From: Bacteroides sp.
GTDB lineage: Bacteria; Bacteroidota; Bacteroidia; Bacteroidales; Bacteroidaceae
Direction: 5' to 3'
Length of the DNA stretch: 53,566 bases
Assembly (NCBI GenBank): GCA_017472925.1
Contig: JAFUNS010000004.1
Span: 1 to 53,566, forward strand
This document shows positions 24,803-33,635 of the stretch, in pieces. The notes under the pieces are model-generated. The model was not told the DNA's origin, did not search any database, and saw nothing but the letters and a program-made list of their open reading frames with translations. Position numbers and translations under genes: made by a program. Each line of letters begins with the position of its first letter. Position 1 is the first letter of the stretch.

Positions 24803-25443
24803 ATACCATCACTTTGCAACAAGTACTCCCGCAAGTCTTTGCCGATAGGGACCGGATTACTTCGGATGTATGGCATCAATTCCTGGAGTGGAAAAAAGGT
24901 GAACGGGTGCTGATAGAGGCAGCATCGGGAACCGGCAAGTCGTCGTTGTGCAGCTATATCTATGGTTATCGGAACGATTACCAAGGCATTATCTGCTTTG
25001 ATGGGAAGAACATCAAAGGACTGTCGGTAGATGATTGGGTGAACATCCGTCAGTCATCGCTCAGTATGCTGTTTCAGGAGTTGCGACTCTTTCCAGAACT
25101 GTCGGCTTGGGAAAATGTACAGATCAAGAATACTTTGACAAACTTCAAACAGAAGAAAGAAATCAAGGTTTGGTTTGAGGCATTGGGTATAGCCGACAAA
25201 TGGGATGTGCCGTTAGGAAAGCTATCGTTCGGCCAACAGCAACGGGTGGCGCTGATGCGTGCCTTGTGCCAGCCGTTCGACTTTATTTTTCTGGATGAAC
25301 CGGTGAGTCATTTGGATGAGGAGAACGGACGCATCATGGCTGCTGTCTTGAGTGAAGAAGCCGACAAGCAGGGAGCCGGAATTGTGGTGACCTCCATCGG
25401 CAAGCATTTAGAATTGGATTACGATAAAACGCTGAAGCTATGA
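24799..25443 (+). CDS. ABC transporter ATP-binding protein (LolD/MacB-like)
   Basis: This 214-residue ATPase has a Walker A in EAASGTGKSSLCSY; the first Gly of the usual GxxGxGKS is Ala here. Other motifs are a Q-loop in MLFQELRLFPELSAWENV, the signature LSFGQQQRVALMRAL, Walker B in FIFLDEPVSHLDE, and a switch region ending in VVTSIGKHLELD, where the usual switch His is not obvious. It overlaps DUF4836 and the FtsX-like permease by 4 bases each. Such pairs act in lipoprotein release or export across the inner membrane, powered from the cytoplasm. Confidence 0.88.
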   Translation: MNTITLQQVLPQVFADRDRITSDVWHQFLEWKKGERVLIEAASGTGKSSLCSYIYGYRNDYQGIICFDGKNIKGLSVDDWVNIRQSSLSMLFQELRLFPELSAWENVQIKNTLTNFKQKKEIKVWFEALGIADKWDVPLGKLSFGQQQRVALMRALCQPFDFIFLDEPVSHLDEENGRIMAAVLSEEADKQGAGIVVTSIGKHLELDYDKTLKL

Positions 25444-26636
25444 GATTGGTGTGGAAATTATTACGCAGTCATGTAAGTGTGTCGCAGTTGGCCGGTTTCT
25501 TCTTGGCCAATCTTTGTGGCATGGTGATTGTGCTGCTCAGTATACAGTTCTATAACGATGTGTTGCCTGTGTTTGCGGGAGGTGACAGTTTTTTGAAGAA
25601 GGATTACCTCATTGTGAGCAAGAAGGTGAGTACACTCGGCTCGTTTGTGGGTAAGAGCCGTACCTTCTCGGAACGAGACAAGGAGGAGATAGAAGCACAA
25701 CCGTTTACCAAAGGAGTAGGAGCTTTTACTCCCTCGCAATTCAAGGTCTCGGCCGGTGTGGGAATGGAGCAGGTTGGCTTACAGATGTCAACTGCCATGT
25801 TCTTTGAATCCGTTCCCGATAAGTATGTGGATGTGAATCTGGACAAGTGGCATTTTACTCCGGGTGAGGAGACCATTCCTATTATCATCCCTCGAAACTA
25901 TCTGAACTTGTATAATTTCGGCTTTGCACAGAGCCGAAGTCTGCCTCAATTGTCGGAAGGGGTTATGGGGATGATAAACCTTGAAATCCGAATCAGTGGA
26001 AGAGGCATGCGTGATACTTTCAAAGGGAATATTGTAGGATTCTCTGACCGTCTGAATACGATATTGGTTCCCGAAAGTTTCATGAATTGGGCCAATCAGA
26101 CCTATGCTGCCGGTGAAGTGAAAGAACCGTCACGCCTCATTGTAGAGGTGAACAATCCGGCTGATGACCGCATTGCCCGTTTCTTTAAGGACAAGGGATA
26201 TGAAACCGAAGACGATAAGTTGGATGCCGGTAAAACCACCTGGTTCCTGAAACTGATTGTGGGTATTGTAATGGCGGTGGGATTTGTGATCAGTGCTTTG
26301 TCGTTCTACATCCTGATGCTCAGTATCTTCTTGTTGCTGCAGAAGAACAGCACGAAGTTGGAAAACTTGTTGTTGGTGGGCTATAGTCCTACAAAGGTGG
26401 CTTTGCCTTATCAGTTCCTGACTGTAGGTCTGAATGCTGTGGTATTATTGTTGGCTGTTGGTCTGGTGTTGCTTCTCCGTGGTGGTTACTTGGACAAGTT
26501 GCAGAATCTCCTTCCCGGTTTGGAAGGTGGAATGCTATGGCCTATGCTGGTGATTGGCTTCCTACTTTTTGTACTGGTATCGGTCTTTAATGTGTTGGCT
26601 GTCCGTCGCAAAATTAATGGTTTGATTAAGAAGTAG
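25440..26636 (+). CDS. FtsX-like ABC permease (MacB/LolE type)
   Basis: This 398-residue protein has one membrane helix near residues 18-38 (AGFFLANLCGMVIVLLSIQF). A large extracytoplasmic domain of about 220 residues follows, and then three helices in the last 130 residues (GIVMAVGFVISALSFYILML, then LNAVVLLLAVGLVLLLRGG, and MLWPMLVIGFLLFVLVSVFN). This one-plus-three layout is the MacB/FtsX permease fold. It overlaps the ATPase gene by 4 bases, so the two are clearly partners. Cargo is unknown; the lipoprotein encoded just upstream is a candidate component. Confidence 0.85.
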   Translation: MRLVWKLLRSHVSVSQLAGFFLANLCGMVIVLLSIQFYNDVLPVFAGGDSFLKKDYLIVSKKVSTLGSFVGKSRTFSERDKEEIEAQPFTKGVGAFTPSQFKVSAGVGMEQVGLQMSTAMFFESVPDKYVDVNLDKWHFTPGEETIPIIIPRNYLNLYNFGFAQSRSLPQLSEGVMGMINLEIRISGRGMRDTFKGNIVGFSDRLNTILVPESFMNWANQTYAAGEVKEPSRLIVEVNNPADDRIARFFKDKGYETEDDKLDAGKTTWFLKLIVGIVMAVGFVISALSFYILMLSIFLLLQKNSTKLENLLLVGYSPTKVALPYQFLTVGLNAVVLLLAVGLVLLLRGGYLDKLQNLLPGLEGGMLWPMLVIGFLLFVLVSVFNVLAVRRKINGLIKK

Positions 26637-26640
26637 AATT

Positions 26641-27054
26641 ATGATAAAGCAAGTAGAATTTATATTGCGGGGCCGTAGTCGTGGTTTTCACCTGATAACT
26701 GAAGAGGTGAAACGCCAGTTACCTCCGTTGCCGAAAATGGGGTTACTCAATCTCTTTATACAGCATACCAGTGCGGCGCTGAGCATCAACGAGAATGCTG
26801 ATCCGGATGTGCGCGTAGATATGGAATCCATCTTCAACCATTTGGTGAAGGAGCGTGAACCTTATTATGAACATGTGTTTGAAGGCGATGATGATATGCC
26901 TGCCCATGCCAAATCGAGTATTATCGGTGCCAGTTTGAGCATTCCCATTACTGACGGTCGTCTGAACTTAGGAACCTGGCAAGGCATTTATCTTTGTGAG
27001 TTCCGCAATTATGGCGGTAGCCGTAGAGTGGTGGCCACTATTATTGGAGAATAA
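26641..27054 (+). CDS. yjbQ: YjbQ family protein
   Basis: This 137-residue protein belongs to the YjbQ/UPF0047 family, reported to have weak thiamine-phosphate synthase activity in some members. It shows LFIQHTSAALSINENADPDV with the conserved HTSA block, DMPAHAKSSIIGASLSIPIT, and LGTWQGIYLCEFRNYGG at the C-terminus. Length and motifs are typical. It starts 4 bases after the permease gene and ends the operon; a strong terminator follows at 27072-27126. Confidence 0.93.
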   Translation: MIKQVEFILRGRSRGFHLITEEVKRQLPPLPKMGLLNLFIQHTSAALSINENADPDVRVDMESIFNHLVKEREPYYEHVFEGDDDMPAHAKSSIIGASLSIPITDGRLNLGTWQGIYLCEFRNYGGSRRVVATIIGE

Positions 27055-27071
27055 AAAGCTTTAGCTTGGAT

Positions 27072-27126
27072 GAGTTGAACTTTCCCGCTTCAAGAATTGT
27101 TAGAGCAGGAAAGTTCAACTCTTTTT
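27072..27126 (+). terminator. Strong hairpin terminator abutting the tolC-like start codon
   Basis: The perfect 14-bp arms 27072-27085 and 27108-27121 are followed by TTTTT (27122-27126). The ATG of the next gene begins at 27127 with no space between. The 3' arm holds the only purine-rich stretch (GGAAAG) upstream of that ATG. Confidence 0.85.
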
Positions 27127-28548
27127 ATGCCATACAGACTATTGTTATTTTCAGCTTGTCTCCCCCTAATGCTACAAGCGCAGAAGGGGGAGATTCCGCT
27201 ATCTCTGAGAGAGGCATCCATCGGCATGTTCAAAGGGAATCCAACGCTACAGATAGCCGATAAGGCTGTAGGAATAGCCCGAAGTGAACGGCAGAAACTG
27301 AATGCTTTCTGGTATCCCATGCTGAATACATCGGGCATGTATGTACATTTGTCTGATAAGGTAGAGGTCCGTCAGCCTCTTCAAACGTATACCGAGCCTG
27401 CCAAGGAATTAGTTCAGCAATTGTTGCCCAATGATGTCTTGTTGCCGGGCTTGCTCGACCAACTGGGCAGTTATACCTTGACAGTCCCTTTATTCCAACG
27501 CAATCTTACTACAGTTGATGCTACAATGTCGTGGCCACTCTTTACCGGTGGTAAACGTATTTTTGCTACCCGTATCGGTAATCGGATGGTGGATTGGGCC
27601 GAAGTTGGCAAACATGAGACGGCCGCTATGCTCCAAACCGAATTGATAGAAACTTATTATGCCTTACGCTTGGCTATACAGGTGGTTGAGGTGAGAGAGA
27701 AAACCTATGGCAGTTTGCGGCGTCATTATGAGAATGCCCGTAAATTGGAAGCCAATGGAATGATAACCAAGGCGGAACGCCTGTTTGCCGAGGTGAATTG
27801 TCAAGAAGCCAAACGCGAATGGGAGGCAGCTAAACAAGATAAGGTAGTGGCTCATCAAGCCCTCTGTGCATTGTTGGATGGAGAAAATAAAAGCATGGAG
27901 ATACTTCCGGTATCCACTCTTTTCCTGCCCGAACACTTTCCCGATCAGTCTTATTTCATGAATCTGCTGGAGGGAAATAATTATACCATTCAGAAACTGA
28001 GGTTGGAAGGAATGATGGCCGATAACCAACTGCGTATCAGTCAGAGTGCCTATCTGCCAACCATTGCCTTGTTTGGTAAGCAAACGCTCTATGCCAAGCA
28101 TCTGCCACGTAACTTGATGCCACGGACGGTAGTTGGTGTGGCTTTTACCTGGAACTTGTTTGATGGCTTGAACAGAGAAGCGGATGTGCGTAAAGCCCGG
28201 TTGACCAAAGAAGCGTTGGTCTTGGGGAAAGAAAAGGCCGAGGATGCTTTGGAAGTGATGGTACAGAAACTCTATGGTGAATTGAAGCAGGCGCAGGAGG
28301 AAGCTGCTACCCTGCAAACTACCATCGATATGAGTAGTGAACTGCTTCGTATCCGTCGTAAATCGTTCGGCGAGGGAATGGCTACCTCTACCGAGGTAGT
28401 TGATACCGAAGTGATGCTTGCCAAAGTGCGTGTTGCCATGCTGATGGCATATTATCAGTTTGATGTATCATTGGCATCGCTTTGCTCCTTGTGTGGTGTA
28501 CCGGAACTGTTTTGGGAATATTATGAAGAATCGTGTGCTGCTAAATAA
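27127..28548 (+). CDS. TolC family outer-membrane efflux protein
   Basis: This 473-residue protein forms the outer-membrane exit duct of an efflux or secretion system. The ATG at 27127 gives a clean signal peptide (PYRLLLFSACLPLMLQAQ). The mature part begins EIPLSLREASIGMFKGNPTL, the typical start of the first long helix, and has two related halves of long helices, with GITLSWPLFT-like strand segments (DATMSWPLFTGGKRI and GVAFTWNLFDGLNREA). The terminator stem directly before the start codon is odd. It overlaps nothing and leads an operon with a membrane fusion protein and two ABC-2 permeases. Confidence 0.9.
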   Translation: MPYRLLLFSACLPLMLQAQKGEIPLSLREASIGMFKGNPTLQIADKAVGIARSERQKLNAFWYPMLNTSGMYVHLSDKVEVRQPLQTYTEPAKELVQQLLPNDVLLPGLLDQLGSYTLTVPLFQRNLTTVDATMSWPLFTGGKRIFATRIGNRMVDWAEVGKHETAAMLQTELIETYYALRLAIQVVEVREKTYGSLRRHYENARKLEANGMITKAERLFAEVNCQEAKREWEAAKQDKVVAHQALCALLDGENKSMEILPVSTLFLPEHFPDQSYFMNLLEGNNYTIQKLRLEGMMADNQLRISQSAYLPTIALFGKQTLYAKHLPRNLMPRTVVGVAFTWNLFDGLNREADVRKARLTKEALVLGKEKAEDALEVMVQKLYGELKQAQEEAATLQTTIDMSSELLRIRRKSFGEGMATSTEVVDTEVMLAKVRVAMLMAYYQFDVSLASLCSLCGVPELFWEYYEESCAAK

Positions 28549-28555
28549 AAGAAGT

Positions 28556-29539
28556 ATGGAAAATCAGAACAAATTATTGGCCAAAATCTTTATCGTCGTT
28601 ATCATGTTGGTGGTATTGGTGTCGATGGTTGGAATAATGTCGATGTGCCACAAACCTGTGGTGTTGCAAGGACAAGTGGAGGCAACTGAAATACGCATAT
28701 CGGGTAAACTCCCCGGACGTATCGATACATTCTATGTGTCGGAAGGTCAGCAGGTAAAAGTTGGTGATACATTGGTGCTTATCAACAGTCCTGAAGCCTG
28801 GGCCAAGTTGCAACAAGCTACTGCCATGGAGAATGTAGCTAAGTTTCAGAATGAAAAGGTAGATGCCGGAACGCGTTTGCAGATAGTGCGTACGGCCGAA
28901 GAACTGTGGAACAAGAGTAAGAGTGACCTGCAGCTGGCCGAAGTGACTTACCGTCGCATTCAGGCTTTGTACAATGATAGTGTAGTCAGTCTTCAACGGA
29001 TGGACGAAGTCAAGGCCATGTACAAGGCTGCTTTGGCTGCCGAACATGCTTCGTACCAGCAATATCTGTTGGCTAAGGACGGGGCACAGCAAGAAGACAA
29101 GGAAAGTGCTCGTTCGTTGGTGAATGCTGCACAAGGTACGGTCAATGAAGTACAGTCCTTGTTGTTGGATGCCCGGTTGGCTGCTCCAGCCGATGGAGAA
29201 ATAGCTACCGTTTATGTCAAGCGTGGGGAATTGGTGGGTGCAGGTACCCCCATCATGAATTTGGTGGTGCTTGACGATATTCATATAATCTTGAATGTAC
29301 GCGAGGATTACCTTTCCCATTTCCAGATGGGTGAGGTGTTTGTTGGGAAAGTACCGGCTCTGGATGGAGATGAGATTGTTTTCCGCATTTATTACATCAG
29401 TCCGCTGGGCAGTTTTGCCACATGGAAAAGTAATTTGCAAGGCGGTAACTATGATATGCGTACTTTTGAAATCAAAGCAAAACCAGTTGAAGATATTGAT
29501 GGAGTTCGTCCAGGAATGACTGTATTGGTTGAATTATAG
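28556..29539 (+). CDS. HlyD-type membrane fusion protein
   Basis: This 327-residue protein has one N-terminal membrane helix (IFIVVIMLVVLVSMVGIM), then a lipoyl/barrel-sandwich half (VLQGQVEATEIRISGKLPGR), a long coiled-coil hairpin (about residues 75-180), and the second half (LAAPADGEIATVYVKRGELV). It bridges inner-membrane pump and TolC duct. An upstream in-frame ATG (28523) overlaps the tolC-like gene end; I prefer 28556 because AATAAAAGAAG precedes it and the membrane helix then starts near residue 10. The next gene begins 3 bases after the stop. Confidence 0.9.
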   Translation: MENQNKLLAKIFIVVIMLVVLVSMVGIMSMCHKPVVLQGQVEATEIRISGKLPGRIDTFYVSEGQQVKVGDTLVLINSPEAWAKLQQATAMENVAKFQNEKVDAGTRLQIVRTAEELWNKSKSDLQLAEVTYRRIQALYNDSVVSLQRMDEVKAMYKAALAAEHASYQQYLLAKDGAQQEDKESARSLVNAAQGTVNEVQSLLLDARLAAPADGEIATVYVKRGELVGAGTPIMNLVVLDDIHIILNVREDYLSHFQMGEVFVGKVPALDGDEIVFRIYYISPLGSFATWKSNLQGGNYDMRTFEIKAKPVEDIDGVRPGMTVLVEL

Positions 29540-29541
29540 TT

Positions 29542-30708
29542 ATGCATATTCTTTTATCCGTCTTTTTTCGCGAAATTCGTCGTATGACTTCCCGCCGCAT
29601 TTATGGGGTGGCTTGCCTTGTATTGCCGTTGTTCTCCTTGATCTTTATGGCGACCATCTTCGGTAATGGACGGTTGGAGAATTTGCCGGTTGGGGTTGTG
29701 GATCATGACAATACCTCGGCCTCTCGTAACATTATCCGAAAGGTAGCGGCGACTCCTGCACTCAGCGTATCCCATCATTATGCCAACGAATCAGAAGCAA
29801 GGAAGGATGTACAGCGGAAAGTGATATACGGTTATTTGGTCATCCCCTCGGGATTCGCATCCAAAGTAGGTAATAATCAGGCAGTCACGTTGTGTTACTA
29901 TTATCACAATGCCCTGCTGGGAGTGGGTGGTGAACTCCGTTCTACGTTCGAGAGGTTATTGAAGCAATTGTCGGTCCAACCCATTGCTCTTGAAGCTATA
30001 GGATGGGGAGAAGATAAACGGGCTGTTACCTCTTTTTTGATGCCGGTAACGGAGGAAGTATTTCCGGTGTATAATTCCGAACGTAACTATTCCGTATACT
30101 TGTCGCAGCCTTTTTATTTTGTTTTTCTGCAAATTCTGTTGTTGCTGGTTACTACCTTTGCGTTGGGGAGTGAAACCAAATGGTGTACCACCAAGGAATG
30201 GTTGCAAACAGCCCAAGGAAATATTGTAGTGGCCGTAGTGGGGAAGTTACTTCCTTATACCCTTATTTTTATAGGAATGGGACTTTTAGGTAATCAGTTT
30301 TTCCTTAGATGGATGCAACCGGATTTGTCCGTCAGTTTATGGGCAATGAACGGTTTGATGGTTTTGTTTATCCTTGCCACTCAAGCACTGGCCTTATTCC
30401 TATATTCGGTATTTCCTGTTTTGGCTCTGGTTATCAGTGCGGTGTCTATGGTCGGCTCCTTAGGGGCTACCTTGTCGGGTGTAACCTTTCCGGTGGTGTT
30501 CATGGATACTCCGGTCTATGTGGTGTCTTTCTTGTTCCCTATCCGTCATTTTGTAGAGGCCGAGCAAACACTTCTCTATCTTCACGGTTCTTTTGCCGAT
30601 TGTTGGATGAGTGTGGTTTCGTTGCTCTTGTTTCTCTTGCCGCCATTGTTGTTATTACCTCGTTTAAAGTCTGTATTAATCCGTAACAATGATGAAACTG
30701 GTAGGTAA
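29542..30708 (+). CDS. ABC-2 type permease (first of pair)
   Basis: This 388-residue permease has a membrane helix near residues 20-40 (IYGVACLVLPLFSLIFMATI). A periplasmic domain follows, opening LPVGVVDHDNTSASRNIIRK, the pattern of YhhJ/YbhR-type exporters. Five helices fill the second half. It would form a dimer with the next gene's product and work with the HlyD and TolC proteins encoded upstream. No ATPase gene is in this operon, so energy coupling must come from elsewhere or be absent. It overlaps the next gene by 20 bases. Confidence 0.88.
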   Translation: MHILLSVFFREIRRMTSRRIYGVACLVLPLFSLIFMATIFGNGRLENLPVGVVDHDNTSASRNIIRKVAATPALSVSHHYANESEARKDVQRKVIYGYLVIPSGFASKVGNNQAVTLCYYYHNALLGVGGELRSTFERLLKQLSVQPIALEAIGWGEDKRAVTSFLMPVTEEVFPVYNSERNYSVYLSQPFYFVFLQILLLLVTTFALGSETKWCTTKEWLQTAQGNIVVAVVGKLLPYTLIFIGMGLLGNQFFLRWMQPDLSVSLWAMNGLMVLFILATQALALFLYSVFPVLALVISAVSMVGSLGATLSGVTFPVVFMDTPVYVVSFLFPIRHFVEAEQTLLYLHGSFADCWMSVVSLLLFLLPPLLLLPRLKSVLIRNNDETGR

Positions 30709-31861
30709 CATTCTTTGGGTGATGGCTTATGAACTGCGGAGTATCCTTCGTAGTCTTCCTGTTCTCTTGGTGATGGGTGGAGGCGTTTTTCTGTATGGGT
30801 TGCTATATAATTATATGTATAGTCCCAATGTACTGAGGGATGTTCCTGTTGTTGTAGTCGATCAAAGTCGGACGTCCTTGAGCCGCCATTACCTCCGGTT
30901 GCTTGATGCCACTCCACAAGTAAGCGTACACCAACACTCTGCCGATATGTACGAGGCTCTTCAGTATATGAAGCGTGGTGATGTTTATGGCATACTTTAT
31001 CTTCCTGCCGATTTTGATGAACGTGTGGGTCGTGGCGAGGAAGCTGTATTTCTGACTCATAATACCACGATGACCTTCCTGTATGATGCCGCTTTGCAAG
31101 AAGCGTCGAGCAGTGCGTTGTTGGCTTTGAACGATGTAGTACGTCCCCGTCAGTTGGTCTTTTTGAATCCGAATGCTGTTCCGTCCATTGTTGCTACCCG
31201 AGGCATGGGTGTACAAGGTGTTGCTATGTTCAATTCCCTTGGAGGATATGCCGATTATCTTATTCCCGGCGTGCTGATGGTTATCCTCTTTCAAACCCTG
31301 TTGATGGTTATCAGTATGCGTTGCGGTAGGGAAGCCGAGTTACAGATGCGTCCGTTGTTACCATTTGAAAACAGTGGTTTATGGGGAAGGGGATCGGTAG
31401 CTATTGTCGTTGGTAAAGCGTTGGTGTATGTGGGCCTTTATTCCTTATTTTCTGTTTTCCTGTTGGGCTTGCTCCCTTTAGTATTTGACCTGCCACATTT
31501 GGCTGATGCCTGGTTGCTTGTTCAAATCCTGATACCCTATTTGTTGGGCACCGCTTTCTTTGGTTTGGCTTGCTCTCCTTTCTTTAAGGACAGTGATTCC
31601 CCCTTGTTGCTCATAGCCTTCTTCTCGGTTGGATTGTTGTTCCTCTCGGGTATTTCCTATCCGTTGGAACTTATGCCCTGGCCTTGGCGGGTATTGCATT
31701 GCCTGCTTCCTGCTCCGGTAGGTGTCCTTGCCTTTGTAAAGGCCAATTCCATGGGAGCTTCTTTGGTCGATATTCAAGGAGAATGGTTGCTTTTGTGGTT
31801 GCAATGTGTGGTGTACTTTTGCTTGGCTTGTCTTTTTTACAAAAAGACAGGCTGTAACTAA
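30689..31861 (+). CDS. ABC-2 type permease (second of pair)
   Basis: This 390-residue permease has the same plan as its neighbour: a first helix (LRSLPVLLVMGGGVFLYGLL), the periplasmic opening DVPVVVVDQSRTSLSRHYLR, then a block of five helices ending LQCVVYFCLACLFY. The two proteins are clearly paralogues and probably pair as a heterodimer. The gene starts within the last 20 bases of the previous one. It ends the exporter operon. No strong terminator hairpin is seen in 31862-32026, which is AT-rich and otherwise featureless. Confidence 0.88.
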   Translation: MMKLVGNILWVMAYELRSILRSLPVLLVMGGGVFLYGLLYNYMYSPNVLRDVPVVVVDQSRTSLSRHYLRLLDATPQVSVHQHSADMYEALQYMKRGDVYGILYLPADFDERVGRGEEAVFLTHNTTMTFLYDAALQEASSSALLALNDVVRPRQLVFLNPNAVPSIVATRGMGVQGVAMFNSLGGYADYLIPGVLMVILFQTLLMVISMRCGREAELQMRPLLPFENSGLWGRGSVAIVVGKALVYVGLYSLFSVFLLGLLPLVFDLPHLADAWLLVQILIPYLLGTAFFGLACSPFFKDSDSPLLLIAFFSVGLLFLSGISYPLELMPWPWRVLHCLLPAPVGVLAFVKANSMGASLVDIQGEWLLLWLQCVVYFCLACLFYKKTGCN

Positions 31862-32026
31862 ATGGTTTTGAATTTGGCTTTTAAGAGTTTTTTAGGCCTC
31901 AATTCTGAGTTTTTCAACCTGTATCTATTGCATATTTTCAGTGTTTCAATCAATATATGCATGGATTTATCCATAAAGTGAAGAAAAAGTCTTTATAATT
32001 CTGCATTATTTCATGGTAAAAAGACT

Positions 32027-32034
32027 TATCTTTG
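32027..32034 (+). promoter_or_regulatory. Promoter -7 box for the acetyltransferase gene
   Basis: The box reads TATCTTTG, 18 bases before the ATG at 32053. A nearby upstream TTG overlaps this box, so it cannot be the start codon. Confidence 0.7.
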
Positions 32035-32052
32035 TTAAAAATTCCATGCCCT

Positions 32053-32649
32053 ATGACACGAAGAGAAGAACTTGAAAACAATCCGGCCCTACAGGAAGAG
32101 TTGCGCCGGATGAGCTGTGGAGAACATTACAATGCACACACCCCTGAAATGTATGCATGGAGGGACGAGGTGAAGAAACTCTTGCGGAGACTGAACATTA
32201 CAGAGTATCACGAACCCACGATGGCTGAAATTACCCGCCAACTTCTGCCCAATTCGGCACCGGATGTGTTTGTGGAGCCACCATTCCATTGCGATTACGG
32301 CAATCTGATTTATGCCGAAGAAGGAGTGTTTATCAATTTCGGATGTATCATTCTTGACGGGGGAGGGGTGTATATCGGCAAGAAGACACTCATAGCTCCG
32401 GGAGTTCATATCTTTACGGCCGAACATCCTGTAGATGCGAACGAACGTGACAAGTGGGAATCTTGTCGGCCTGTAAGAATTGGCGAACGTTGCTGGATAG
32501 GTGGGGATGTTACCATCTGTCCCGGTGTAACCATTGGCGACCGTAGCGTTATCGGAGCCGGCAGTGTGGTTACACGCGACATCCCGTCCGATTGTGTTGC
32601 AGTGGGCAATCCCTGTAAAGTAATCCGTCGGGTGAATGGCAAATCATAA
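32053..32649 (+). CDS. Sugar O-acetyltransferase (hexapeptide, LacA/Maa type)
   Basis: This 198-residue protein transfers an acetyl group from acetyl-CoA to a sugar hydroxyl. The N-terminal helical part (TRREELENNPALQEELRRMS) resembles maltose/galactoside acetyltransferases. The left-handed beta-helix follows: NLIYAEEGVFINFGCIILD, then KTLIAPGVHIFTAEHPVDA with the catalytic His, then IGGDVTICPGVTIGDRSVIG and GAGSVVTRDIPSDCVAVGNP. It stands alone between the exporter operon and the first HEPN/MNT module, with its own promoter. Confidence 0.93.
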   Translation: MTRREELENNPALQEELRRMSCGEHYNAHTPEMYAWRDEVKKLLRRLNITEYHEPTMAEITRQLLPNSAPDVFVEPPFHCDYGNLIYAEEGVFINFGCIILDGGGVYIGKKTLIAPGVHIFTAEHPVDANERDKWESCRPVRIGERCWIGGDVTICPGVTIGDRSVIGAGSVVTRDIPSDCVAVGNPCKVIRRVNGKS

Positions 32650-32734
32650 AATGAAAGAATCGGAACTATAGAGAGGATGGAAATTGTCAGTTCGGCTATC
32701 AATCCATAAAAGATGCGAAAAAAGTATGAAGCAA

Positions 32735-32764
32735 TTTGTTTCTTTTATATTTTTCGTATCTTTG
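32735..32764 (+). promoter_or_regulatory. Promoter of the first HEPN/MNT module
   Basis: TTTG at 32735 and TATCTTTG at 32757-32764 form a -33/-7 pair. The surrounding 39 bases match the promoter of the second module (39520-39557) at all but about 4 positions. Confidence 0.75.
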
Positions 32765-32785
32765 CTGATATAAATTATAATAGAT

Positions 32786-33079
32786 ATGCTTCAATTGGAT
32801 GATTGTAAAAATAAGTTAACCGACTTCAAAAGTAAATTTGGTTTGAAGTATGGGCTTGTTCGCATCGGTATATTCGGCTCTGTAGCGAGGAGGGAGAATA
32901 CGGCCAATAGCGATATAGACATTGTCGTGGAATTGGAGAAACCATCTTTACGCATAATGTATGATTTGCGGGAAAACTTAAAAGAAGTATTTGGTTGTGA
33001 TGTTGACCTCGTGAGATTCAGAGACTCATTACGTCCTTTGTTGAAGCATAATATACAAAACGAAGCCGTTTATGTCTAA
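32786..33079 (+). CDS. mntA: MntA-like minimal nucleotidyltransferase (antitoxin of HEPN/MNT pair)
   Basis: This 97-residue protein carries the MNT motif GIFGSVARRENTANSDIDIV: G-S, then the two catalytic Asp of SDIDI, with a third acidic position around DVDLV. In type VII toxin-antitoxin systems the MntA protein adds AMP to a Tyr of the HepT toxin and thereby silences it. The gene ends in an 8-base overlap with the HEPN gene, the normal order for this pair. Length is typical for minimal nucleotidyltransferases. Confidence 0.9.
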   Translation: MLQLDDCKNKLTDFKSKFGLKYGLVRIGIFGSVARRENTANSDIDIVVELEKPSLRIMYDLRENLKEVFGCDVDLVRFRDSLRPLLKHNIQNEAVYV

Positions 33080-33446
33080 AAGTTCGCGTTACACAATCAA
33101 AGATAGATTAGAACAGATAGCAGAATCCATTGAATTGATAATCTCCCGGTGTGAGAATATCCATACGGCCAATGATTTTTTGCTGTCTCCTGATAACGTA
33201 ATGAAATTTGATTCCTGTGTAATGAGGCTTCAAGCTATAGGCGAGCAGATTGGGAAAATCTTGAAGGAAGATAATTGTCCTTTAGACAAATATCCAGATA
33301 TACCATGGATGGCGGCTTATGATATGCGAAATTTCATATCTCATGAATATGCCAGCATTGACGAAGAAATCGTATTTGATGTGATAAAGGAAGATTTGCC
33401 TCCAATGCAGGAAGCTGTTGAGAAGATACTATCTGAAATGAATTGA
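33072..33446 (+). CDS. hepT: HepT-like HEPN ribonuclease toxin
   Basis: This 124-residue protein is a DUF86/HepT-type HEPN domain. The conserved Rx4HxY motif is intact near residue 90 (MRNFISHEYAS), with Arg and His as RNase residues and Tyr as the usual target of AMPylation by MntA. The N-terminal helix DRLEQIAESIELIISRCENI and LQAIGEQIGKILKE fit the helical bundle. It follows mntA with overlapping codons (ATGTCTAA). Role: a growth-arresting RNase held in check by its partner, possibly in phage defence. Confidence 0.9.
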   Translation: MSKSSRYTIKDRLEQIAESIELIISRCENIHTANDFLLSPDNVMKFDSCVMRLQAIGEQIGKILKEDNCPLDKYPDIPWMAAYDMRNFISHEYASIDEEIVFDVIKEDLPPMQEAVEKILSEMN

Positions 33447-33620
33447 AATTCTCCTTTCCCTATATGTTCAAAGAACTTGCAGACACGAAAAGTGATGAAC
33501 ATGCGAAGGTTTTAGGAATATTATATACTTGCAATCATTTCCAAACTTATACTCCATTTGCTCTCTAAAGAGAAGAATCATAAATTCTTTATTCAATAAT
33601 TTGTTTTCTTTAAACTTTTA
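33447..33620. other. Intergenic stretch after the first HEPN/MNT module
   Basis: No gene is seen. 33456-33477 (TTTCCCTATATGTTCAAAGAAC) is a copy of a sequence that also flanks the second HEPN/MNT module. The rest is AT-rich. Confidence 0.5.
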
Positions 33621-33621
33621 C

Positions 33622-33629
33622 ATACATTT
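33622..33629 (+). promoter_or_regulatory. Promoter -7 box of the leader RNA
   Basis: The box reads TACATTTG, with TTTG-like sequence about 20 bases upstream. Transcription would begin near 33636, about 305 bases before the next gene. Confidence 0.65.
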
Positions 33630-33635
33630 GCAATG

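Noticed and set aside
28574-29440. Open frame of 288 codons on the minus strand
   Set aside because: Antisense to the HlyD gene, with no recognisable protein pattern. The sense frame is clearly the real gene.
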